Assembly: GCA_035340715.1 (NCBI GenBank)
Contig: DAOQTX010000065.1
Coordinates: 1-10,943 of the forward strand
DNA length: 10,943 bases
From: DAOQTX01 sp035340715
GTDB taxonomy: Bacteria > Bacteroidota > Bacteroidia > AKYH767-A > OLB10
Direction of reading: 5' to 3'
A model generated the notes under the pieces. That model had not been told where the DNA came from, searched no databases, and was given only the letters and a program-made list of their open reading frames with translations. Every line of letters starts with the position of its first letter. The first letter of the stretch is position 1. Of this stretch, positions 1-7,007 are shown piece after piece. The translations under genes were made by a program, and so were the position numbers.

Positions 1-1350
1 GGTTGATAAGTAATTACTCATAGAGTCACAACCACCTCCTCCTGTGCTGGTTACAATAATATATCCGTTTTTGGTATGCAAATTCGAACCACTCGCGTTG
101 CTTGCGGTTAACGATACATTATAAACTCCTGCAGTATTGTAAATAATTCCAACCGGGTTTTGAGCCGGTGAACTTGAAGGTGTTCCACCAGGAAAAGACC
201 ATGACCAAGAGGTTGGACTGTTTGTACTTAGATCGGTAAAGTTAACGGAGCCTCCAACTGTAATGTTGGTAACATTCGCACTGAAATTAGCGACAGGTGC
301 ACCTGATGAAGCATTACAAGCCGTGGACTGAGCTAAATTCACTCTAAAGGGTGAGTTGGCCATAACAGTCTGCACTCTGGTTTTCTGATCATTGGTAAAC
401 ATGACCATACAAGCATCCGGAACATAGTCCATAAAGTTCATAAACATCTCTCCGTTAGGCCCATTACCGCAAGTTACTTTAGGAAAGGTAGGGCAACTGA
501 AATTTGATGATTGTTGTGTTGGCGTATCGGTGCAATAGTCATTTCCACAATTGGCATCTCCCCATATATGACGAAGTCCTAACCAATGTCCTATTTCATG
601 TGTAGCCGTTCTTCCTTTATTATAAGCAGACAATAAGGTTCCAATAGTTCCAAATGCACGATTATAGATAACAACTCCATCGCTGGTCAGTGTTCCAAAA
701 GGAGATGATAAGCCAGGAAGTGTTGAACCTGCAGGGAAAGTAGCATATCCTAATAATCCACCGGATAAATTCATAACCCACATGTTCATATAGTTGTTGG
801 GATTCCAAATCGAGTTTGGCTTTATAGTTCCATCCACATACGAACTGCTATAAGGAGGAGCAGTCCATCCTTTTGAATTTCTGTCTATTCGGTTCACACC
901 AGCTTCCGACATGGTGTTTCCCATAGGATCAACTTGTGCCATGCAAAAATTAATTTCACAATCAGCGGTAGCCGCCTGAAACGCAGAAGGAGTATTCGAC
1001 CAATCCGTATTTAATTTTCTAAAATCTTTGTTGAGCACATCAATTTGTGTTTGAATTTGTGAATTAGATAAATTGTCACCTGTACCCACAGCGGTTCCGT
1101 TATGAATGATATGCACTACTACAGGAATGTTGTAAACGATTGATGATTCTCTGTTGGGATCCGATTTCATCTCTTGGATTTTCTCCGACAACCATGCTTC
1201 AAACTCAACCGGCAAAGTTCCGGTAGCGCAAGTTCGCTCCGTTATTTCGGGATGTGCTCCTTTGGTAACGCTATAAGAGTTGATGTTTTGTGATTGAGCC
1301 AGTCCTATTCCAAAAAGAAATACGACCATACTGAGTAACAGTTTTTTCAT
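1..1350 (-). CDS. Secreted M43-type (cytophagalysin/pappalysin) zinc metalloprotease with PKD domain, C-terminus cut by window edge
   Basis: Seen: reading leftward from ATG at 1350-1348 the frame stays open for 450 codons to base 1, so the 3' end is missing. Residues 1-20 are a Sec signal peptide (MKKLL, hydrophobic core, cleavage near GLAQS|Q). The zinc site HEIGHWLGLRH is at residues 251-261, followed by Cys and Asp residues (CGNDYCTDTP) typical of the M43 calcium/disulfide region, and a Met-turn MNFMDY at 304-309. A PKD-type beta-sandwich covers about 351-425 (SWSWSFPGGTP, then AGVYNVSLTASN), then a Gly-rich linker. Family knowledge: the first two zinc-motif His and the third His bind zinc and the Glu is catalytic; these are exported endopeptidases. 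Inference: cargo of the type IX secretion system, with a C-terminal sorting domain expected beyond the window. The start is supported by the signal peptide beginning there. The gene diverges from the response regulator. Confidence 0.93.
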   Translation of the reverse strand, partial: MKKLLLSMVVFLFGIGLAQSQNINSYSVTKGAHPEITERTCATGTLPVEFEAWLSEKIQEMKSDPNRESSIVYNIPVVVHIIHNGTAVGTGDNLSNSQIQTQIDVLNKDFRKLNTDWSNTPSAFQAATADCEINFCMAQVDPMGNTMSEAGVNRIDRNSKGWTAPPYSSSYVDGTIKPNSIWNPNNYMNMWVMNLSGGLLGYATFPAGSTLPGLSSPFGTLTSDGVVIYNRAFGTIGTLLSAYNKGRTATHEIGHWLGLRHIWGDANCGNDYCTDTPTQQSSNFSCPTFPKVTCGNGPNGEMFMNFMDYVPDACMVMFTNDQKTRVQTVMANSPFRVNLAQSTACNASSGAPVANFSANVTNITVGGSVNFTDLSTNSPTSWSWSFPGGTPSSSPAQNPVGIIYNTAGVYNVSLTASNASGSNLHTKNGYIIVTSTGGGGCDSMSNYLST

Positions 1351-1388
1351 AATTTATTAGTTAATAAGTTTGATTTTGATTTCTATTA

Positions 1389-1396
1389 CAAATATA
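1389..1396 (-). promoter_or_regulatory. Candidate -7 box (TATATTTG) for the metalloprotease
   Basis: Read on the minus strand this is TATATTTG, an exact match to the Bacteroidota -7 consensus TAnnTTTG, ending 38 bases before the metalloprotease ATG. The partner -33 TTG is poor: the nearest one (1424-1426) is 27 bases away, longer than the usual spacing. The location in the divergent gap supports a promoter; the weak upstream element limits confidence. Confidence 0.4.
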
Positions 1397-1514
1397 ATGG
1401 AAATATTTGAAAGCCTAGAAAGGCAATATTTTTAAGAGAAAAAACTAACCTTTATCCTATTTATCTGTTAATTCATTTTACAGTTAAATGACCGATTTTA
1501 GCATTGATATAAAG

Positions 1515-1522
1515 TACCTTTA
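1515..1522 (+). promoter_or_regulatory. Weak candidate -7 box (TACCTTTA) for the response regulator
   Basis: TACCTTTA differs from TAnnTTTG only at the last base and lies 16 bases before the response regulator ATG, giving a very short leader. No properly spaced TTG is visible upstream. The gap from 1351 to 1538 must hold a rightward promoter for this gene unless transcription enters from elsewhere, but this assignment is tentative. Confidence 0.22.
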
Positions 1523-1538
1523 GTTATAAATTTACCAA

Positions 1539-2240
1539 ATGGAACGGCAAATAAGAATATTACTGGTTGAAGATGAAAAAAGCATTGCGGATGCAATTGC
1601 ATTGAATCTTGAGATGGAAGGACACAAAGTGGTAAAAGTTGATAATGGTAAACAAGCTTTAAAAACCTTCAATTCAGAGCGATTTAATTTAATAATATTG
1701 GATATCATGTTGCCTGAAATGGATGGATTCTCTGTTTGCGATGCCATTCGATTGGAAAATACAGAAGTGCCAATATTGTTTCTCACTGCCAAAAATACCA
1801 GCGAGGATAGAATTAAAGGGTTAAAACTAGGAGCTGATGATTACCTATGCAAACCATTCGAACTTGAGGAGTTGATTTTAAGAGTCAATAATTTAATTAA
1901 GCGAAGTTCAACTACTGGTCAGAATGGAAAGAATATTAATCTATTTGCATTTAATGGGTTTGAGATCGATTTTGCCGAAAGAAAAATTGCTCAAAAGGGG
2001 AAGGATGATATTGCATTAACAAAAAAGGAAAATCAATTATTAAAATTATTGATTGAGCATAAAAACGAAGTAGTTTCTCGTGATTACATTTTAGAAACTG
2101 TGTGGGGATATGATATATACCCGTCCACAAGAACCATCGATAACTTTTTAGTTTCCTTTCGAAAATATTTTGAAAAAGATCCTTCCAATCCACAACATTT
2201 CGTCTCTGTTCGTTCGGTTGGATATAAGTTTGTAGAATAA
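1539..2240 (+). CDS. OmpR/PhoB-family two-component response regulator (no adjacent kinase)
   Basis: A DNA-binding regulator switched by Asp phosphorylation. Seen: receiver domain at residues 4-120 with the acidic pocket E11/D12, phospho-acceptor D55 (in LIILDIMLPEMDG), T83 and K105 (KPF), the full conserved set. A winged-helix output domain covers about 133-233 and ends in the typical VSVRSVGYKFVE strand, with the recognition-helix region around STRTIDNFLVSFRKYF. The length of 233 residues is normal for the family. It stands alone: metalloprotease divergent on the left, nuclease operon convergent on the right with only 7 bases between stops. No histidine kinase is in the window, so the signal and target genes are unknown. 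There is no Shine-Dalgarno before the ATG, as usual in Bacteroidota. Regulation of the divergent protease is possible, but nothing in the sequence shows it. Confidence 0.95.
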   Translation: MERQIRILLVEDEKSIADAIALNLEMEGHKVVKVDNGKQALKTFNSERFNLIILDIMLPEMDGFSVCDAIRLENTEVPILFLTAKNTSEDRIKGLKLGADDYLCKPFELEELILRVNNLIKRSSTTGQNGKNINLFAFNGFEIDFAERKIAQKGKDDIALTKKENQLLKLLIEHKNEVVSRDYILETVWGYDIYPSTRTIDNFLVSFRKYFEKDPSNPQHFVSVRSVGYKFVE

Positions 2241-2247
2241 AAATCAA

Positions 2248-4968
2248 TTAAGCATCATCACTATTGGTTCGGTTACATACCGAGGAATAGGCGCATTTCT
2301 TGCATCGATCCAGATCATTGGTTTGTTCAAAATCGACCGAGTCATCCAGCAACTCTGTCAGCACTGAATTCAATTCATCTTTTACTAATGATTTTATTTC
2401 ATCAACTTCCGATAGGTTTAAAACTACAGTTCCTTCTTTGAATTTTCTAAGCTTATGCAATGCGATATCTATATCTGCGATCGGAATATTTTTGTTTTCT
2501 GAAAATATGTAAGAGGAAATGAGCAGTTGATTGCGCGCTTTATTATTCTCATTCAAAAAATCCAGTTCATTATTTTTAATCTTAGATAGACTGTCTTTTC
2601 CGGTTTTATAATCCAATATGATGTATTTTCCATTTGCAAAATTTACTCGGTCAACTCTGCATTTCAATTGAACCACTCTTCCCGTGCTTAATATAAAATC
2701 ACATGCAAACTCTTTTTCTATAGCGTCTATTGTAATCGGTAATAACTGGACATCATTTTCGATTACTTCCTCAATAAATGTTTTGATGATAGATTTCATG
2801 ATTTGGTTGCGCCCATTCAAATCATAGTGCTTCCCCAACTCATTCATAGCATGAGTATCTATGGAAGTTTCAACTTTTTGTTTTAATCCAAGCAGAACAC
2901 TTTCGTTAAGCACTTTGCCCTCATTGCCTTTGTATAAGTCTTCTAAAGCACCATGAATAACTGTTCCCAAACTTCTCGAGTCTATTTCCAATTGATTCAC
3001 TTCTGGTTCTTTTAGTTTCAATACATTAGAAAAGTAAAACTGCATCGGGCAGAAAATGTATCGATGAATGGATGAAGGTGAAAATCCTTTTTGTGCAATC
3101 AGGTCTAATTCGTTTCTAATAGCTGCGCTTTTCTTTATGGCAATTCGATTAACGCTTTGCTTTTTATTCTCACAATCGTAAACAAAATGTTTAAATGTTA
3201 AATGTGGGAATTGAGTTTTAGTTTCATAAAACAACTGAGTTATAAATCGGCTTATTTCATTCGAACCCATAGCCACCGGCTCTGCATTGTATATCAAGTG
3301 AACCCGTTCGGCATGTTTTAAAAGTCGATAGAAATAATATGCTTCGCTGGCAACAAAATCGTCTGGCAGTGGCAATCCAAAAAACTTGCGTATGGTATAA
3401 GGAATATAGCTATTGTGTGAATGTTTTTTTGGAAGGATACCTTCGTTACTGGATAAAACAATTACATTTTTAAAATCGAGGCAGCGACTCTCCAATAGTC
3501 CAGTTATTTGCAAACCTTTTAGCGGTTCGCCAGTAAAGGCAATTCGTTTGTTTTTTAAATGTTGCAAACTCATTCTCAACAACAATTCTCCTTGATTTAA
3601 TTCAGGATATTCTCCAAAAATTATGAGAAGCTCTTTTAGTTCCTGTATCAGTTCATGCAGGACTATTTTTTCAGTTTTACTAAACAGAAGTTGATCGCTT
3701 TCCTTATGATCAACATTTTTTATGTGTTCCAATACTACAATACATTGCTCAATGATTTCATTTGACGTTTCTGGTTTTTGATTCAATAGATTTTGCAGAC
3801 TCTCATTTTCATCGTCAATATTTCTCAAAATAGGATGAGATAAAAGATCTGATTTTAGAGCAGTTGTAGTGTATTCAATTTGAGATCTGCTAAACCAATT
3901 ATATAGCAATGAAAGCAGTTCAAAAGTCAAGGATTGATCTAAAGGATAACCGACTGTTATGTTTAAGGCGTCAAGGCTTTTGGGAATTGATTTCAGAAGA
4001 GGAATAAGTTGTGACTCATCCGGCATCAACAGCAAGGTTTCTTCAAGACAAGTTGGTCCTTGTTCAGCAATTAATTCTTCTATAAGAGAAGCAGCTATCC
4101 TGCATTCACCTGTTTTCAATGGTGATTGGTGAAGATGTATTGCTTTATCCAATTTAAAAGAATGCTCTTCCTTGATATTTCTTTTAAAGAAAATGTTCTT
4201 GTTTAAATGCGTTCCTGCCTGATGCTTATCGAGCCAATACGGGTCGCTGTCAAATAAAAAGGAAGCATCGCAATGTTGCTTTAATAGAGAGAATAATTCC
4301 TGATCGGTTTTTTCTAATTTGTTGAAGCCACAAACAAACACTTTTTCCCAAATCAAAGTCTCGGGTTGACTCTGTAGTTTTTGAATAACTTCTTTTTGAA
4401 GCATACCTTCATAAGCAGCATGTTGCCCGATTAGTTTTTTTCTAAAGGCGTGATAAAGCTTAGGTATGAATTGGTAATTGTTTTTAAAATCGTTTTGAAT
4501 TTTGGAATCGTTAGCGATCGTGAGGTCATCCCAAAATTTCTTCAATCCCTTTAATTCTTCTGTGTCGTTTAAAAAATCTCCTGCCTCTTTCCATTCGTTG
4601 ATATTGGTAAACATTCGTTCCTGTTCTACCATAGATTTATCGATGTCATTAAAATCGTTTAATAACATAGTTCCCCAATCGTAGAAACTAGAAAAATCTT
4701 CTTGTTTCCCTAATTCCAACTGGCAGCTATGGAGCAATAAGAGCAACTCCATTGAAGATAATAATCGTATTTCGGAATGATGATTATAGAAGTCGGTTAA
4801 CGAAAAGCAATCCGGCAACAAACTGCTTTTCTCCAGCTGGCTGATAAAACGATTTTTAAAAACATAGGCGGCTCTTCGCGATGGAAACAGCACAAGACTT
4901 TTGTTGGTGACATCAATTTTTTTGGAATTTATCTCATCAATTATCGTATCAACGAAGTGCTTGATCAT
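2248..4968 (-). CDS. AddB-like PD-(D/E)XK nuclease with Fe-S cluster and degenerate UvrD-type helicase region
   Basis: Probable subunit of an AddAB/RecBCD-like double-strand-break resection complex. Seen: the C-terminal nuclease has LGTVIHGALEDLY (H672, E676), VDRVNF (D773) and LDYKTG (D786, K788), the Asp...Asp-x-Lys layout of the PD-(D/E)XK fold. Four cysteines, C640 (FCPMQFYF) and C889/C892/C898 (CxxCx5C at the very end), match the [4Fe-4S] staple known from AddB. The middle region has UvrD-like C-terminal helicase features (GLQITGLLESR, then VIVLSSNEGILPKK). The N-terminus (LVLFPSRRAAYVFKNRF) sits where a P-loop would be, but no GxGKT/S is present. At 906 residues it is shorter than B. 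subtilis AddB (about 1160). Its ATG overlaps the thpR stop (ATGA), so the two are probably translationally coupled. No AddA-type helicase gene is in the window. The nuclease call is strong; the subunit name is inference. Confidence 0.88.
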   Translation of the reverse strand: MIKHFVDTIIDEINSKKIDVTNKSLVLFPSRRAAYVFKNRFISQLEKSSLLPDCFSLTDFYNHHSEIRLLSSMELLLLLHSCQLELGKQEDFSSFYDWGTMLLNDFNDIDKSMVEQERMFTNINEWKEAGDFLNDTEELKGLKKFWDDLTIANDSKIQNDFKNNYQFIPKLYHAFRKKLIGQHAAYEGMLQKEVIQKLQSQPETLIWEKVFVCGFNKLEKTDQELFSLLKQHCDASFLFDSDPYWLDKHQAGTHLNKNIFFKRNIKEEHSFKLDKAIHLHQSPLKTGECRIAASLIEELIAEQGPTCLEETLLLMPDESQLIPLLKSIPKSLDALNITVGYPLDQSLTFELLSLLYNWFSRSQIEYTTTALKSDLLSHPILRNIDDENESLQNLLNQKPETSNEIIEQCIVVLEHIKNVDHKESDQLLFSKTEKIVLHELIQELKELLIIFGEYPELNQGELLLRMSLQHLKNKRIAFTGEPLKGLQITGLLESRCLDFKNVIVLSSNEGILPKKHSHNSYIPYTIRKFFGLPLPDDFVASEAYYFYRLLKHAERVHLIYNAEPVAMGSNEISRFITQLFYETKTQFPHLTFKHFVYDCENKKQSVNRIAIKKSAAIRNELDLIAQKGFSPSSIHRYIFCPMQFYFSNVLKLKEPEVNQLEIDSRSLGTVIHGALEDLYKGNEGKVLNESVLLGLKQKVETSIDTHAMNELGKHYDLNGRNQIMKSIIKTFIEEVIENDVQLLPITIDAIEKEFACDFILSTGRVVQLKCRVDRVNFANGKYIILDYKTGKDSLSKIKNNELDFLNENNKARNQLLISSYIFSENKNIPIADIDIALHKLRKFKEGTVVLNLSEVDEIKSLVKDELNSVLTELLDDSVDFEQTNDLDRCKKCAYSSVCNRTNSDDA

Positions 4969-5516
4969 GCTTGGCCTCCTTTGAATGGAAATGACTTAAG
5001 CAAGGAATATTCAACATGATGAGTACCGGACTTTGATTCATAGATATTAATATGAGTTAATGCCAAATGTGCATCAGTAAAATCAATATCTTTTTGCCAA
5101 TGTATATTTGCATCGTCTTTAAATCTGGCCAATGTAATATGGGGCCTGCATTCCGGATGCAGGGGTATAGGATTGGCAGTTACATTGAAAGCCTCTCTGC
5201 TGAGCAAAGCCAATCGATTAAATTCTTCACTTCCCATAAATTCAAGCCAAAACATGCCCTGTTTATGTTTTTTAATTTTGGTAAATGATTTTGATTGCAA
5301 ATAAATTACTTCTTGCTGCTCAGACAATTGTTCTATCTTATAGTAAATGATTGGTAGTATATCATCTTCAACCATTCCGGCAAAATAGTAGGTTAGATGA
5401 AGATTTCTTTCCGGAACTATTTTGCAAAGCGGATCCGTAAGATGATTGCAGACAAAGTGATGAATAACCATCTTCAAGGAATCAATCGGGCAACCTATAA
5501 AAACTCTTTTTCTCAT
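4965..5516 (-). CDS. thpR: RNA 2',3'-cyclic phosphodiesterase (2H phosphoesterase, LigT/ThpR family)
   Basis: Seen: 183 residues, the usual length of the family, with the two signature His-x-Thr motifs HLT at residues 40-42 (in NLHLTYYFAG) and HIT at 126-128 (in RPHITLARF). The start RKRVFIGCPID matches the first strand of the LigT fold (R-x-F-I-x). Family knowledge: the paired HxT motifs form the active site that opens 2',3'-cyclic phosphates on RNA, usually leaving a 2'-phosphate; the enzymes are cytosolic and related to the archaeal and bacterial 2'-5' RNA ligase-like proteins. It is the first gene of a two-gene unit with the AddB-like nuclease, overlapping it by 4 bases. Whether the pairing is functional or only transcriptional cannot be told from sequence. 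No Shine-Dalgarno precedes its ATG, and no clear promoter is visible for it in the short divergent gap. Confidence 0.9.
   Translation of the reverse strand: MRKRVFIGCPIDSLKMVIHHFVCNHLTDPLCKIVPERNLHLTYYFAGMVEDDILPIIYYKIEQLSEQQEVIYLQSKSFTKIKKHKQGMFWLEFMGSEEFNRLALLSREAFNVTANPIPLHPECRPHITLARFKDDANIHWQKDIDFTDAHLALTHINIYESKSGTHHVEYSLLKSFPFKGGQA
4975..4982 (-). promoter_or_regulatory. Strong Shine-Dalgarno (AAAGGAGG) inside the end of thpR
   Basis: On the minus strand AAAGGAGG lies 6 bases before the ATG of the AddB-like gene and is fully complementary to the common 16S tail CCTCCTTT. It also encodes Lys-Gly-Gly near the C-terminus of ThpR, so chance cannot be excluded. Every other gene start visible here lacks such a sequence, which makes this one stand out as a possible coupling or re-initiation signal. 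Confidence 0.5.
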
Positions 5517-5565
5517 TTACTATTAAAGTTCTAAAGGTGATATTACTTTTGGGTTACGCAAAGTA

Positions 5566-5591
5566 TTGTCAATAAAATATTTTTAACTTTG
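5566..5591 (+). promoter_or_regulatory. Candidate Bacteroidota-type promoter for the E2 gene cluster
   Basis: TAACTTTG at 5584-5591 is an exact TAnnTTTG match. A TTG at 5566-5568 could act as the -33 element, but the 15-base spacing is shorter than the usual 17-23. The box lies 48 bases upstream of the E2 ATG in a 123-base divergent gap, the right place to drive the three rightward genes. Confidence 0.5.
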
Positions 5592-5639
5592 GAGCAACGC
5601 TTAAAATTAAAATTACGATTTTCCGATTATTAATATAAT

Positions 5640-6989
5640 ATGTCGAGTATAGAAATGAAAATGCCCAAAATGGGCGAGAGTGTTGCGGAAGCAACTATAA
5701 TCCGTTGGCTAAAAAATGTGGGTGATCCTATTGAATCGGATGAACCCGTTTTGGAGATTGCTACCGACAAAGTAGATAGTGAAGTGCCTGCACCTGGTTC
5801 CGGAATATTAATGGACCAATTGTTCAAAGAGGGCGATGTTGTAAAAGTAGGAGCTGTAATTGCTCATATTGGTTCTTCCGTTGGTGAAAAGGTAGCCACT
5901 CCGGTATCAACTCCGACCCCAACTTCCATTCCAACCCCAGCTGCTATGAGTATTCCAAATGCTCCTCAAGTTGCTCCGGTTTTAACTCAAAGTATTTCGA
6001 CTCCTGTGATTTCGGGTAATGGTACGCGGTTTTATTCTCCTTTGGTTCGAAATATTGCCAACAAGGAAAACATATCAGAAACCGAACTTGAAACCATTTC
6101 GGGAACCGGTGCTGAAGGTAGAGTAACGAAAAGAGATATTTTAAAATATGTTAACGATCGTGCCCAGGGAATTGCTCCTGCAGCTGCGAAAGTTAGTTCA
6201 GTCTCTACTCAGGGCAGTGAAACAATGCAAGCTGTCAAAAATGAATCTGCTGCAACAAAACCTGCTGTTAGTGTTGACGGTGATGTTGATATTATAGAAA
6301 TGGATCGGATGCGAAAGCTGATTGCAGAACACATGGTGATGTCGAAACATACTTCACCTCATGTTACTTCATTCGTAGAAGCCGATGTAACCAATATGGT
6401 GTTGTGGAGAAATAAAGTAAAGAAAGAATTCGAAAAAAGAGAAGGGGAGAAGTTGACATTTACTCCATTGTTTATTGAAGCCGTTGCCAGATCCATTAAA
6501 GATTTTCCTTTGGTAAATATATCGGTAGATGGAACCAAAATTCTTATCAAGAAAAATATAAATATTGGGATGGCGACTGCTTTACCAAATGGAAACCTAA
6601 TTGTTCCGGTAATTCGAAATGCCGATCGAATGAATTTGATTGGCTTAGCCAAATCGGTGAACGATCTTGCAGCTCGTGCGCGTACCAATAAATTGAGCCC
6701 TGATGAAATCCAAGGAGGAACCTTTACCATTTCCAATGTAGGTAATTTTGGAAACGTCATGGGTACACCCATTATCAATCAACCTCAGGTGGCTATTTTA
6801 GCAGTGGGTGCTATTCGAAAAAAACCAGCTGTTATTGAAACCGACTATGGCGACACTATCGGAATCCGTCACATGATGTTTTTATCATTGTCTTACGACC
6901 ATCGCGTAGTCGATGGTTCATTGGGTGGAAGCTTTGTAAAACGCATTGCCGAATACCTGGAACAATTTGATGTTCACAGAAGCATTTAA
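5640..6989 (+). CDS. 2-oxo acid dehydrogenase E2 (lipoyl acyltransferase), probably branched-chain type
   Basis: Core subunit that carries acyl groups on lipoyl-lysine and transfers them to CoA. Seen: one lipoyl domain at about residues 3-77, lipoylated K44 in the EIATDKVDSEV motif; a Pro/Thr/Ala-rich flexible linker at about 88-127 (several TP repeats); a peripheral-subunit-binding domain at about 130-171 (YSPLVRNIANKE, then GTGAEGRVTKRDIL); a second Ala/Ser-rich linker; and a catalytic domain from about 218 to the end with SYDHRVVDG (H421 and D425, the acyltransferase dyad). The length of 449 is typical. The GESVAEATI N-terminus fits Bacteroidota E2s usually assigned to branched-chain 2-oxo acid dehydrogenase, but substrate cannot be fixed from sequence alone. 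No E1 or E3 gene is adjacent. It is the first of three closely spaced rightward genes. No Shine-Dalgarno precedes the ATG. Confidence 0.93.
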   Translation: MSSIEMKMPKMGESVAEATIIRWLKNVGDPIESDEPVLEIATDKVDSEVPAPGSGILMDQLFKEGDVVKVGAVIAHIGSSVGEKVATPVSTPTPTSIPTPAAMSIPNAPQVAPVLTQSISTPVISGNGTRFYSPLVRNIANKENISETELETISGTGAEGRVTKRDILKYVNDRAQGIAPAAAKVSSVSTQGSETMQAVKNESAATKPAVSVDGDVDIIEMDRMRKLIAEHMVMSKHTSPHVTSFVEADVTNMVLWRNKVKKEFEKREGEKLTFTPLFIEAVARSIKDFPLVNISVDGTKILIKKNINIGMATALPNGNLIVPVIRNADRMNLIGLAKSVNDLAARARTNKLSPDEIQGGTFTISNVGNFGNVMGTPIINQPQVAILAVGAIRKKPAVIETDYGDTIGIRHMMFLSLSYDHRVVDGSLGGSFVKRIAEYLEQFDVHRSI

Positions 6990-7007
6990 CATTATTTATT
7001 TATACAT

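Noticed and set aside
1413..1433. Small hairpin GCCT-AGAA-AGGC followed by AATATTTTT, resembling a terminator
   Set aside because: The stem has only 4 base pairs and lies in a divergent promoter gap where no transcript on that strand needs to end.
1951..2247. 98-codon ORF on the minus strand opposite the response regulator
   Set aside because: It is a shadow of the winged-helix domain coding on the other strand; its translation shows no recognisable domain, and the plus-strand product has every conserved residue of its family.
5559..5565. Possible -7 box for thpR (TACTTTG on the minus strand)
   Set aside because: It is one base short of TAnnTTTG and has no TTG at a usable distance, so it was not called as a promoter.
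5895..5945. Repetitive Pro/Thr codons in the E2 gene, looked at as a DNA repeat
   Set aside because: This is the normal flexible linker after the lipoyl domain; the unit length is irregular and fits protein composition rather than a DNA repeat array.
6359..6778. 139-codon minus-strand ORF inside the E2 gene
   Set aside because: It lies fully within the E2 catalytic domain in an antisense frame and shows no domain; the E2 reading is unambiguous.
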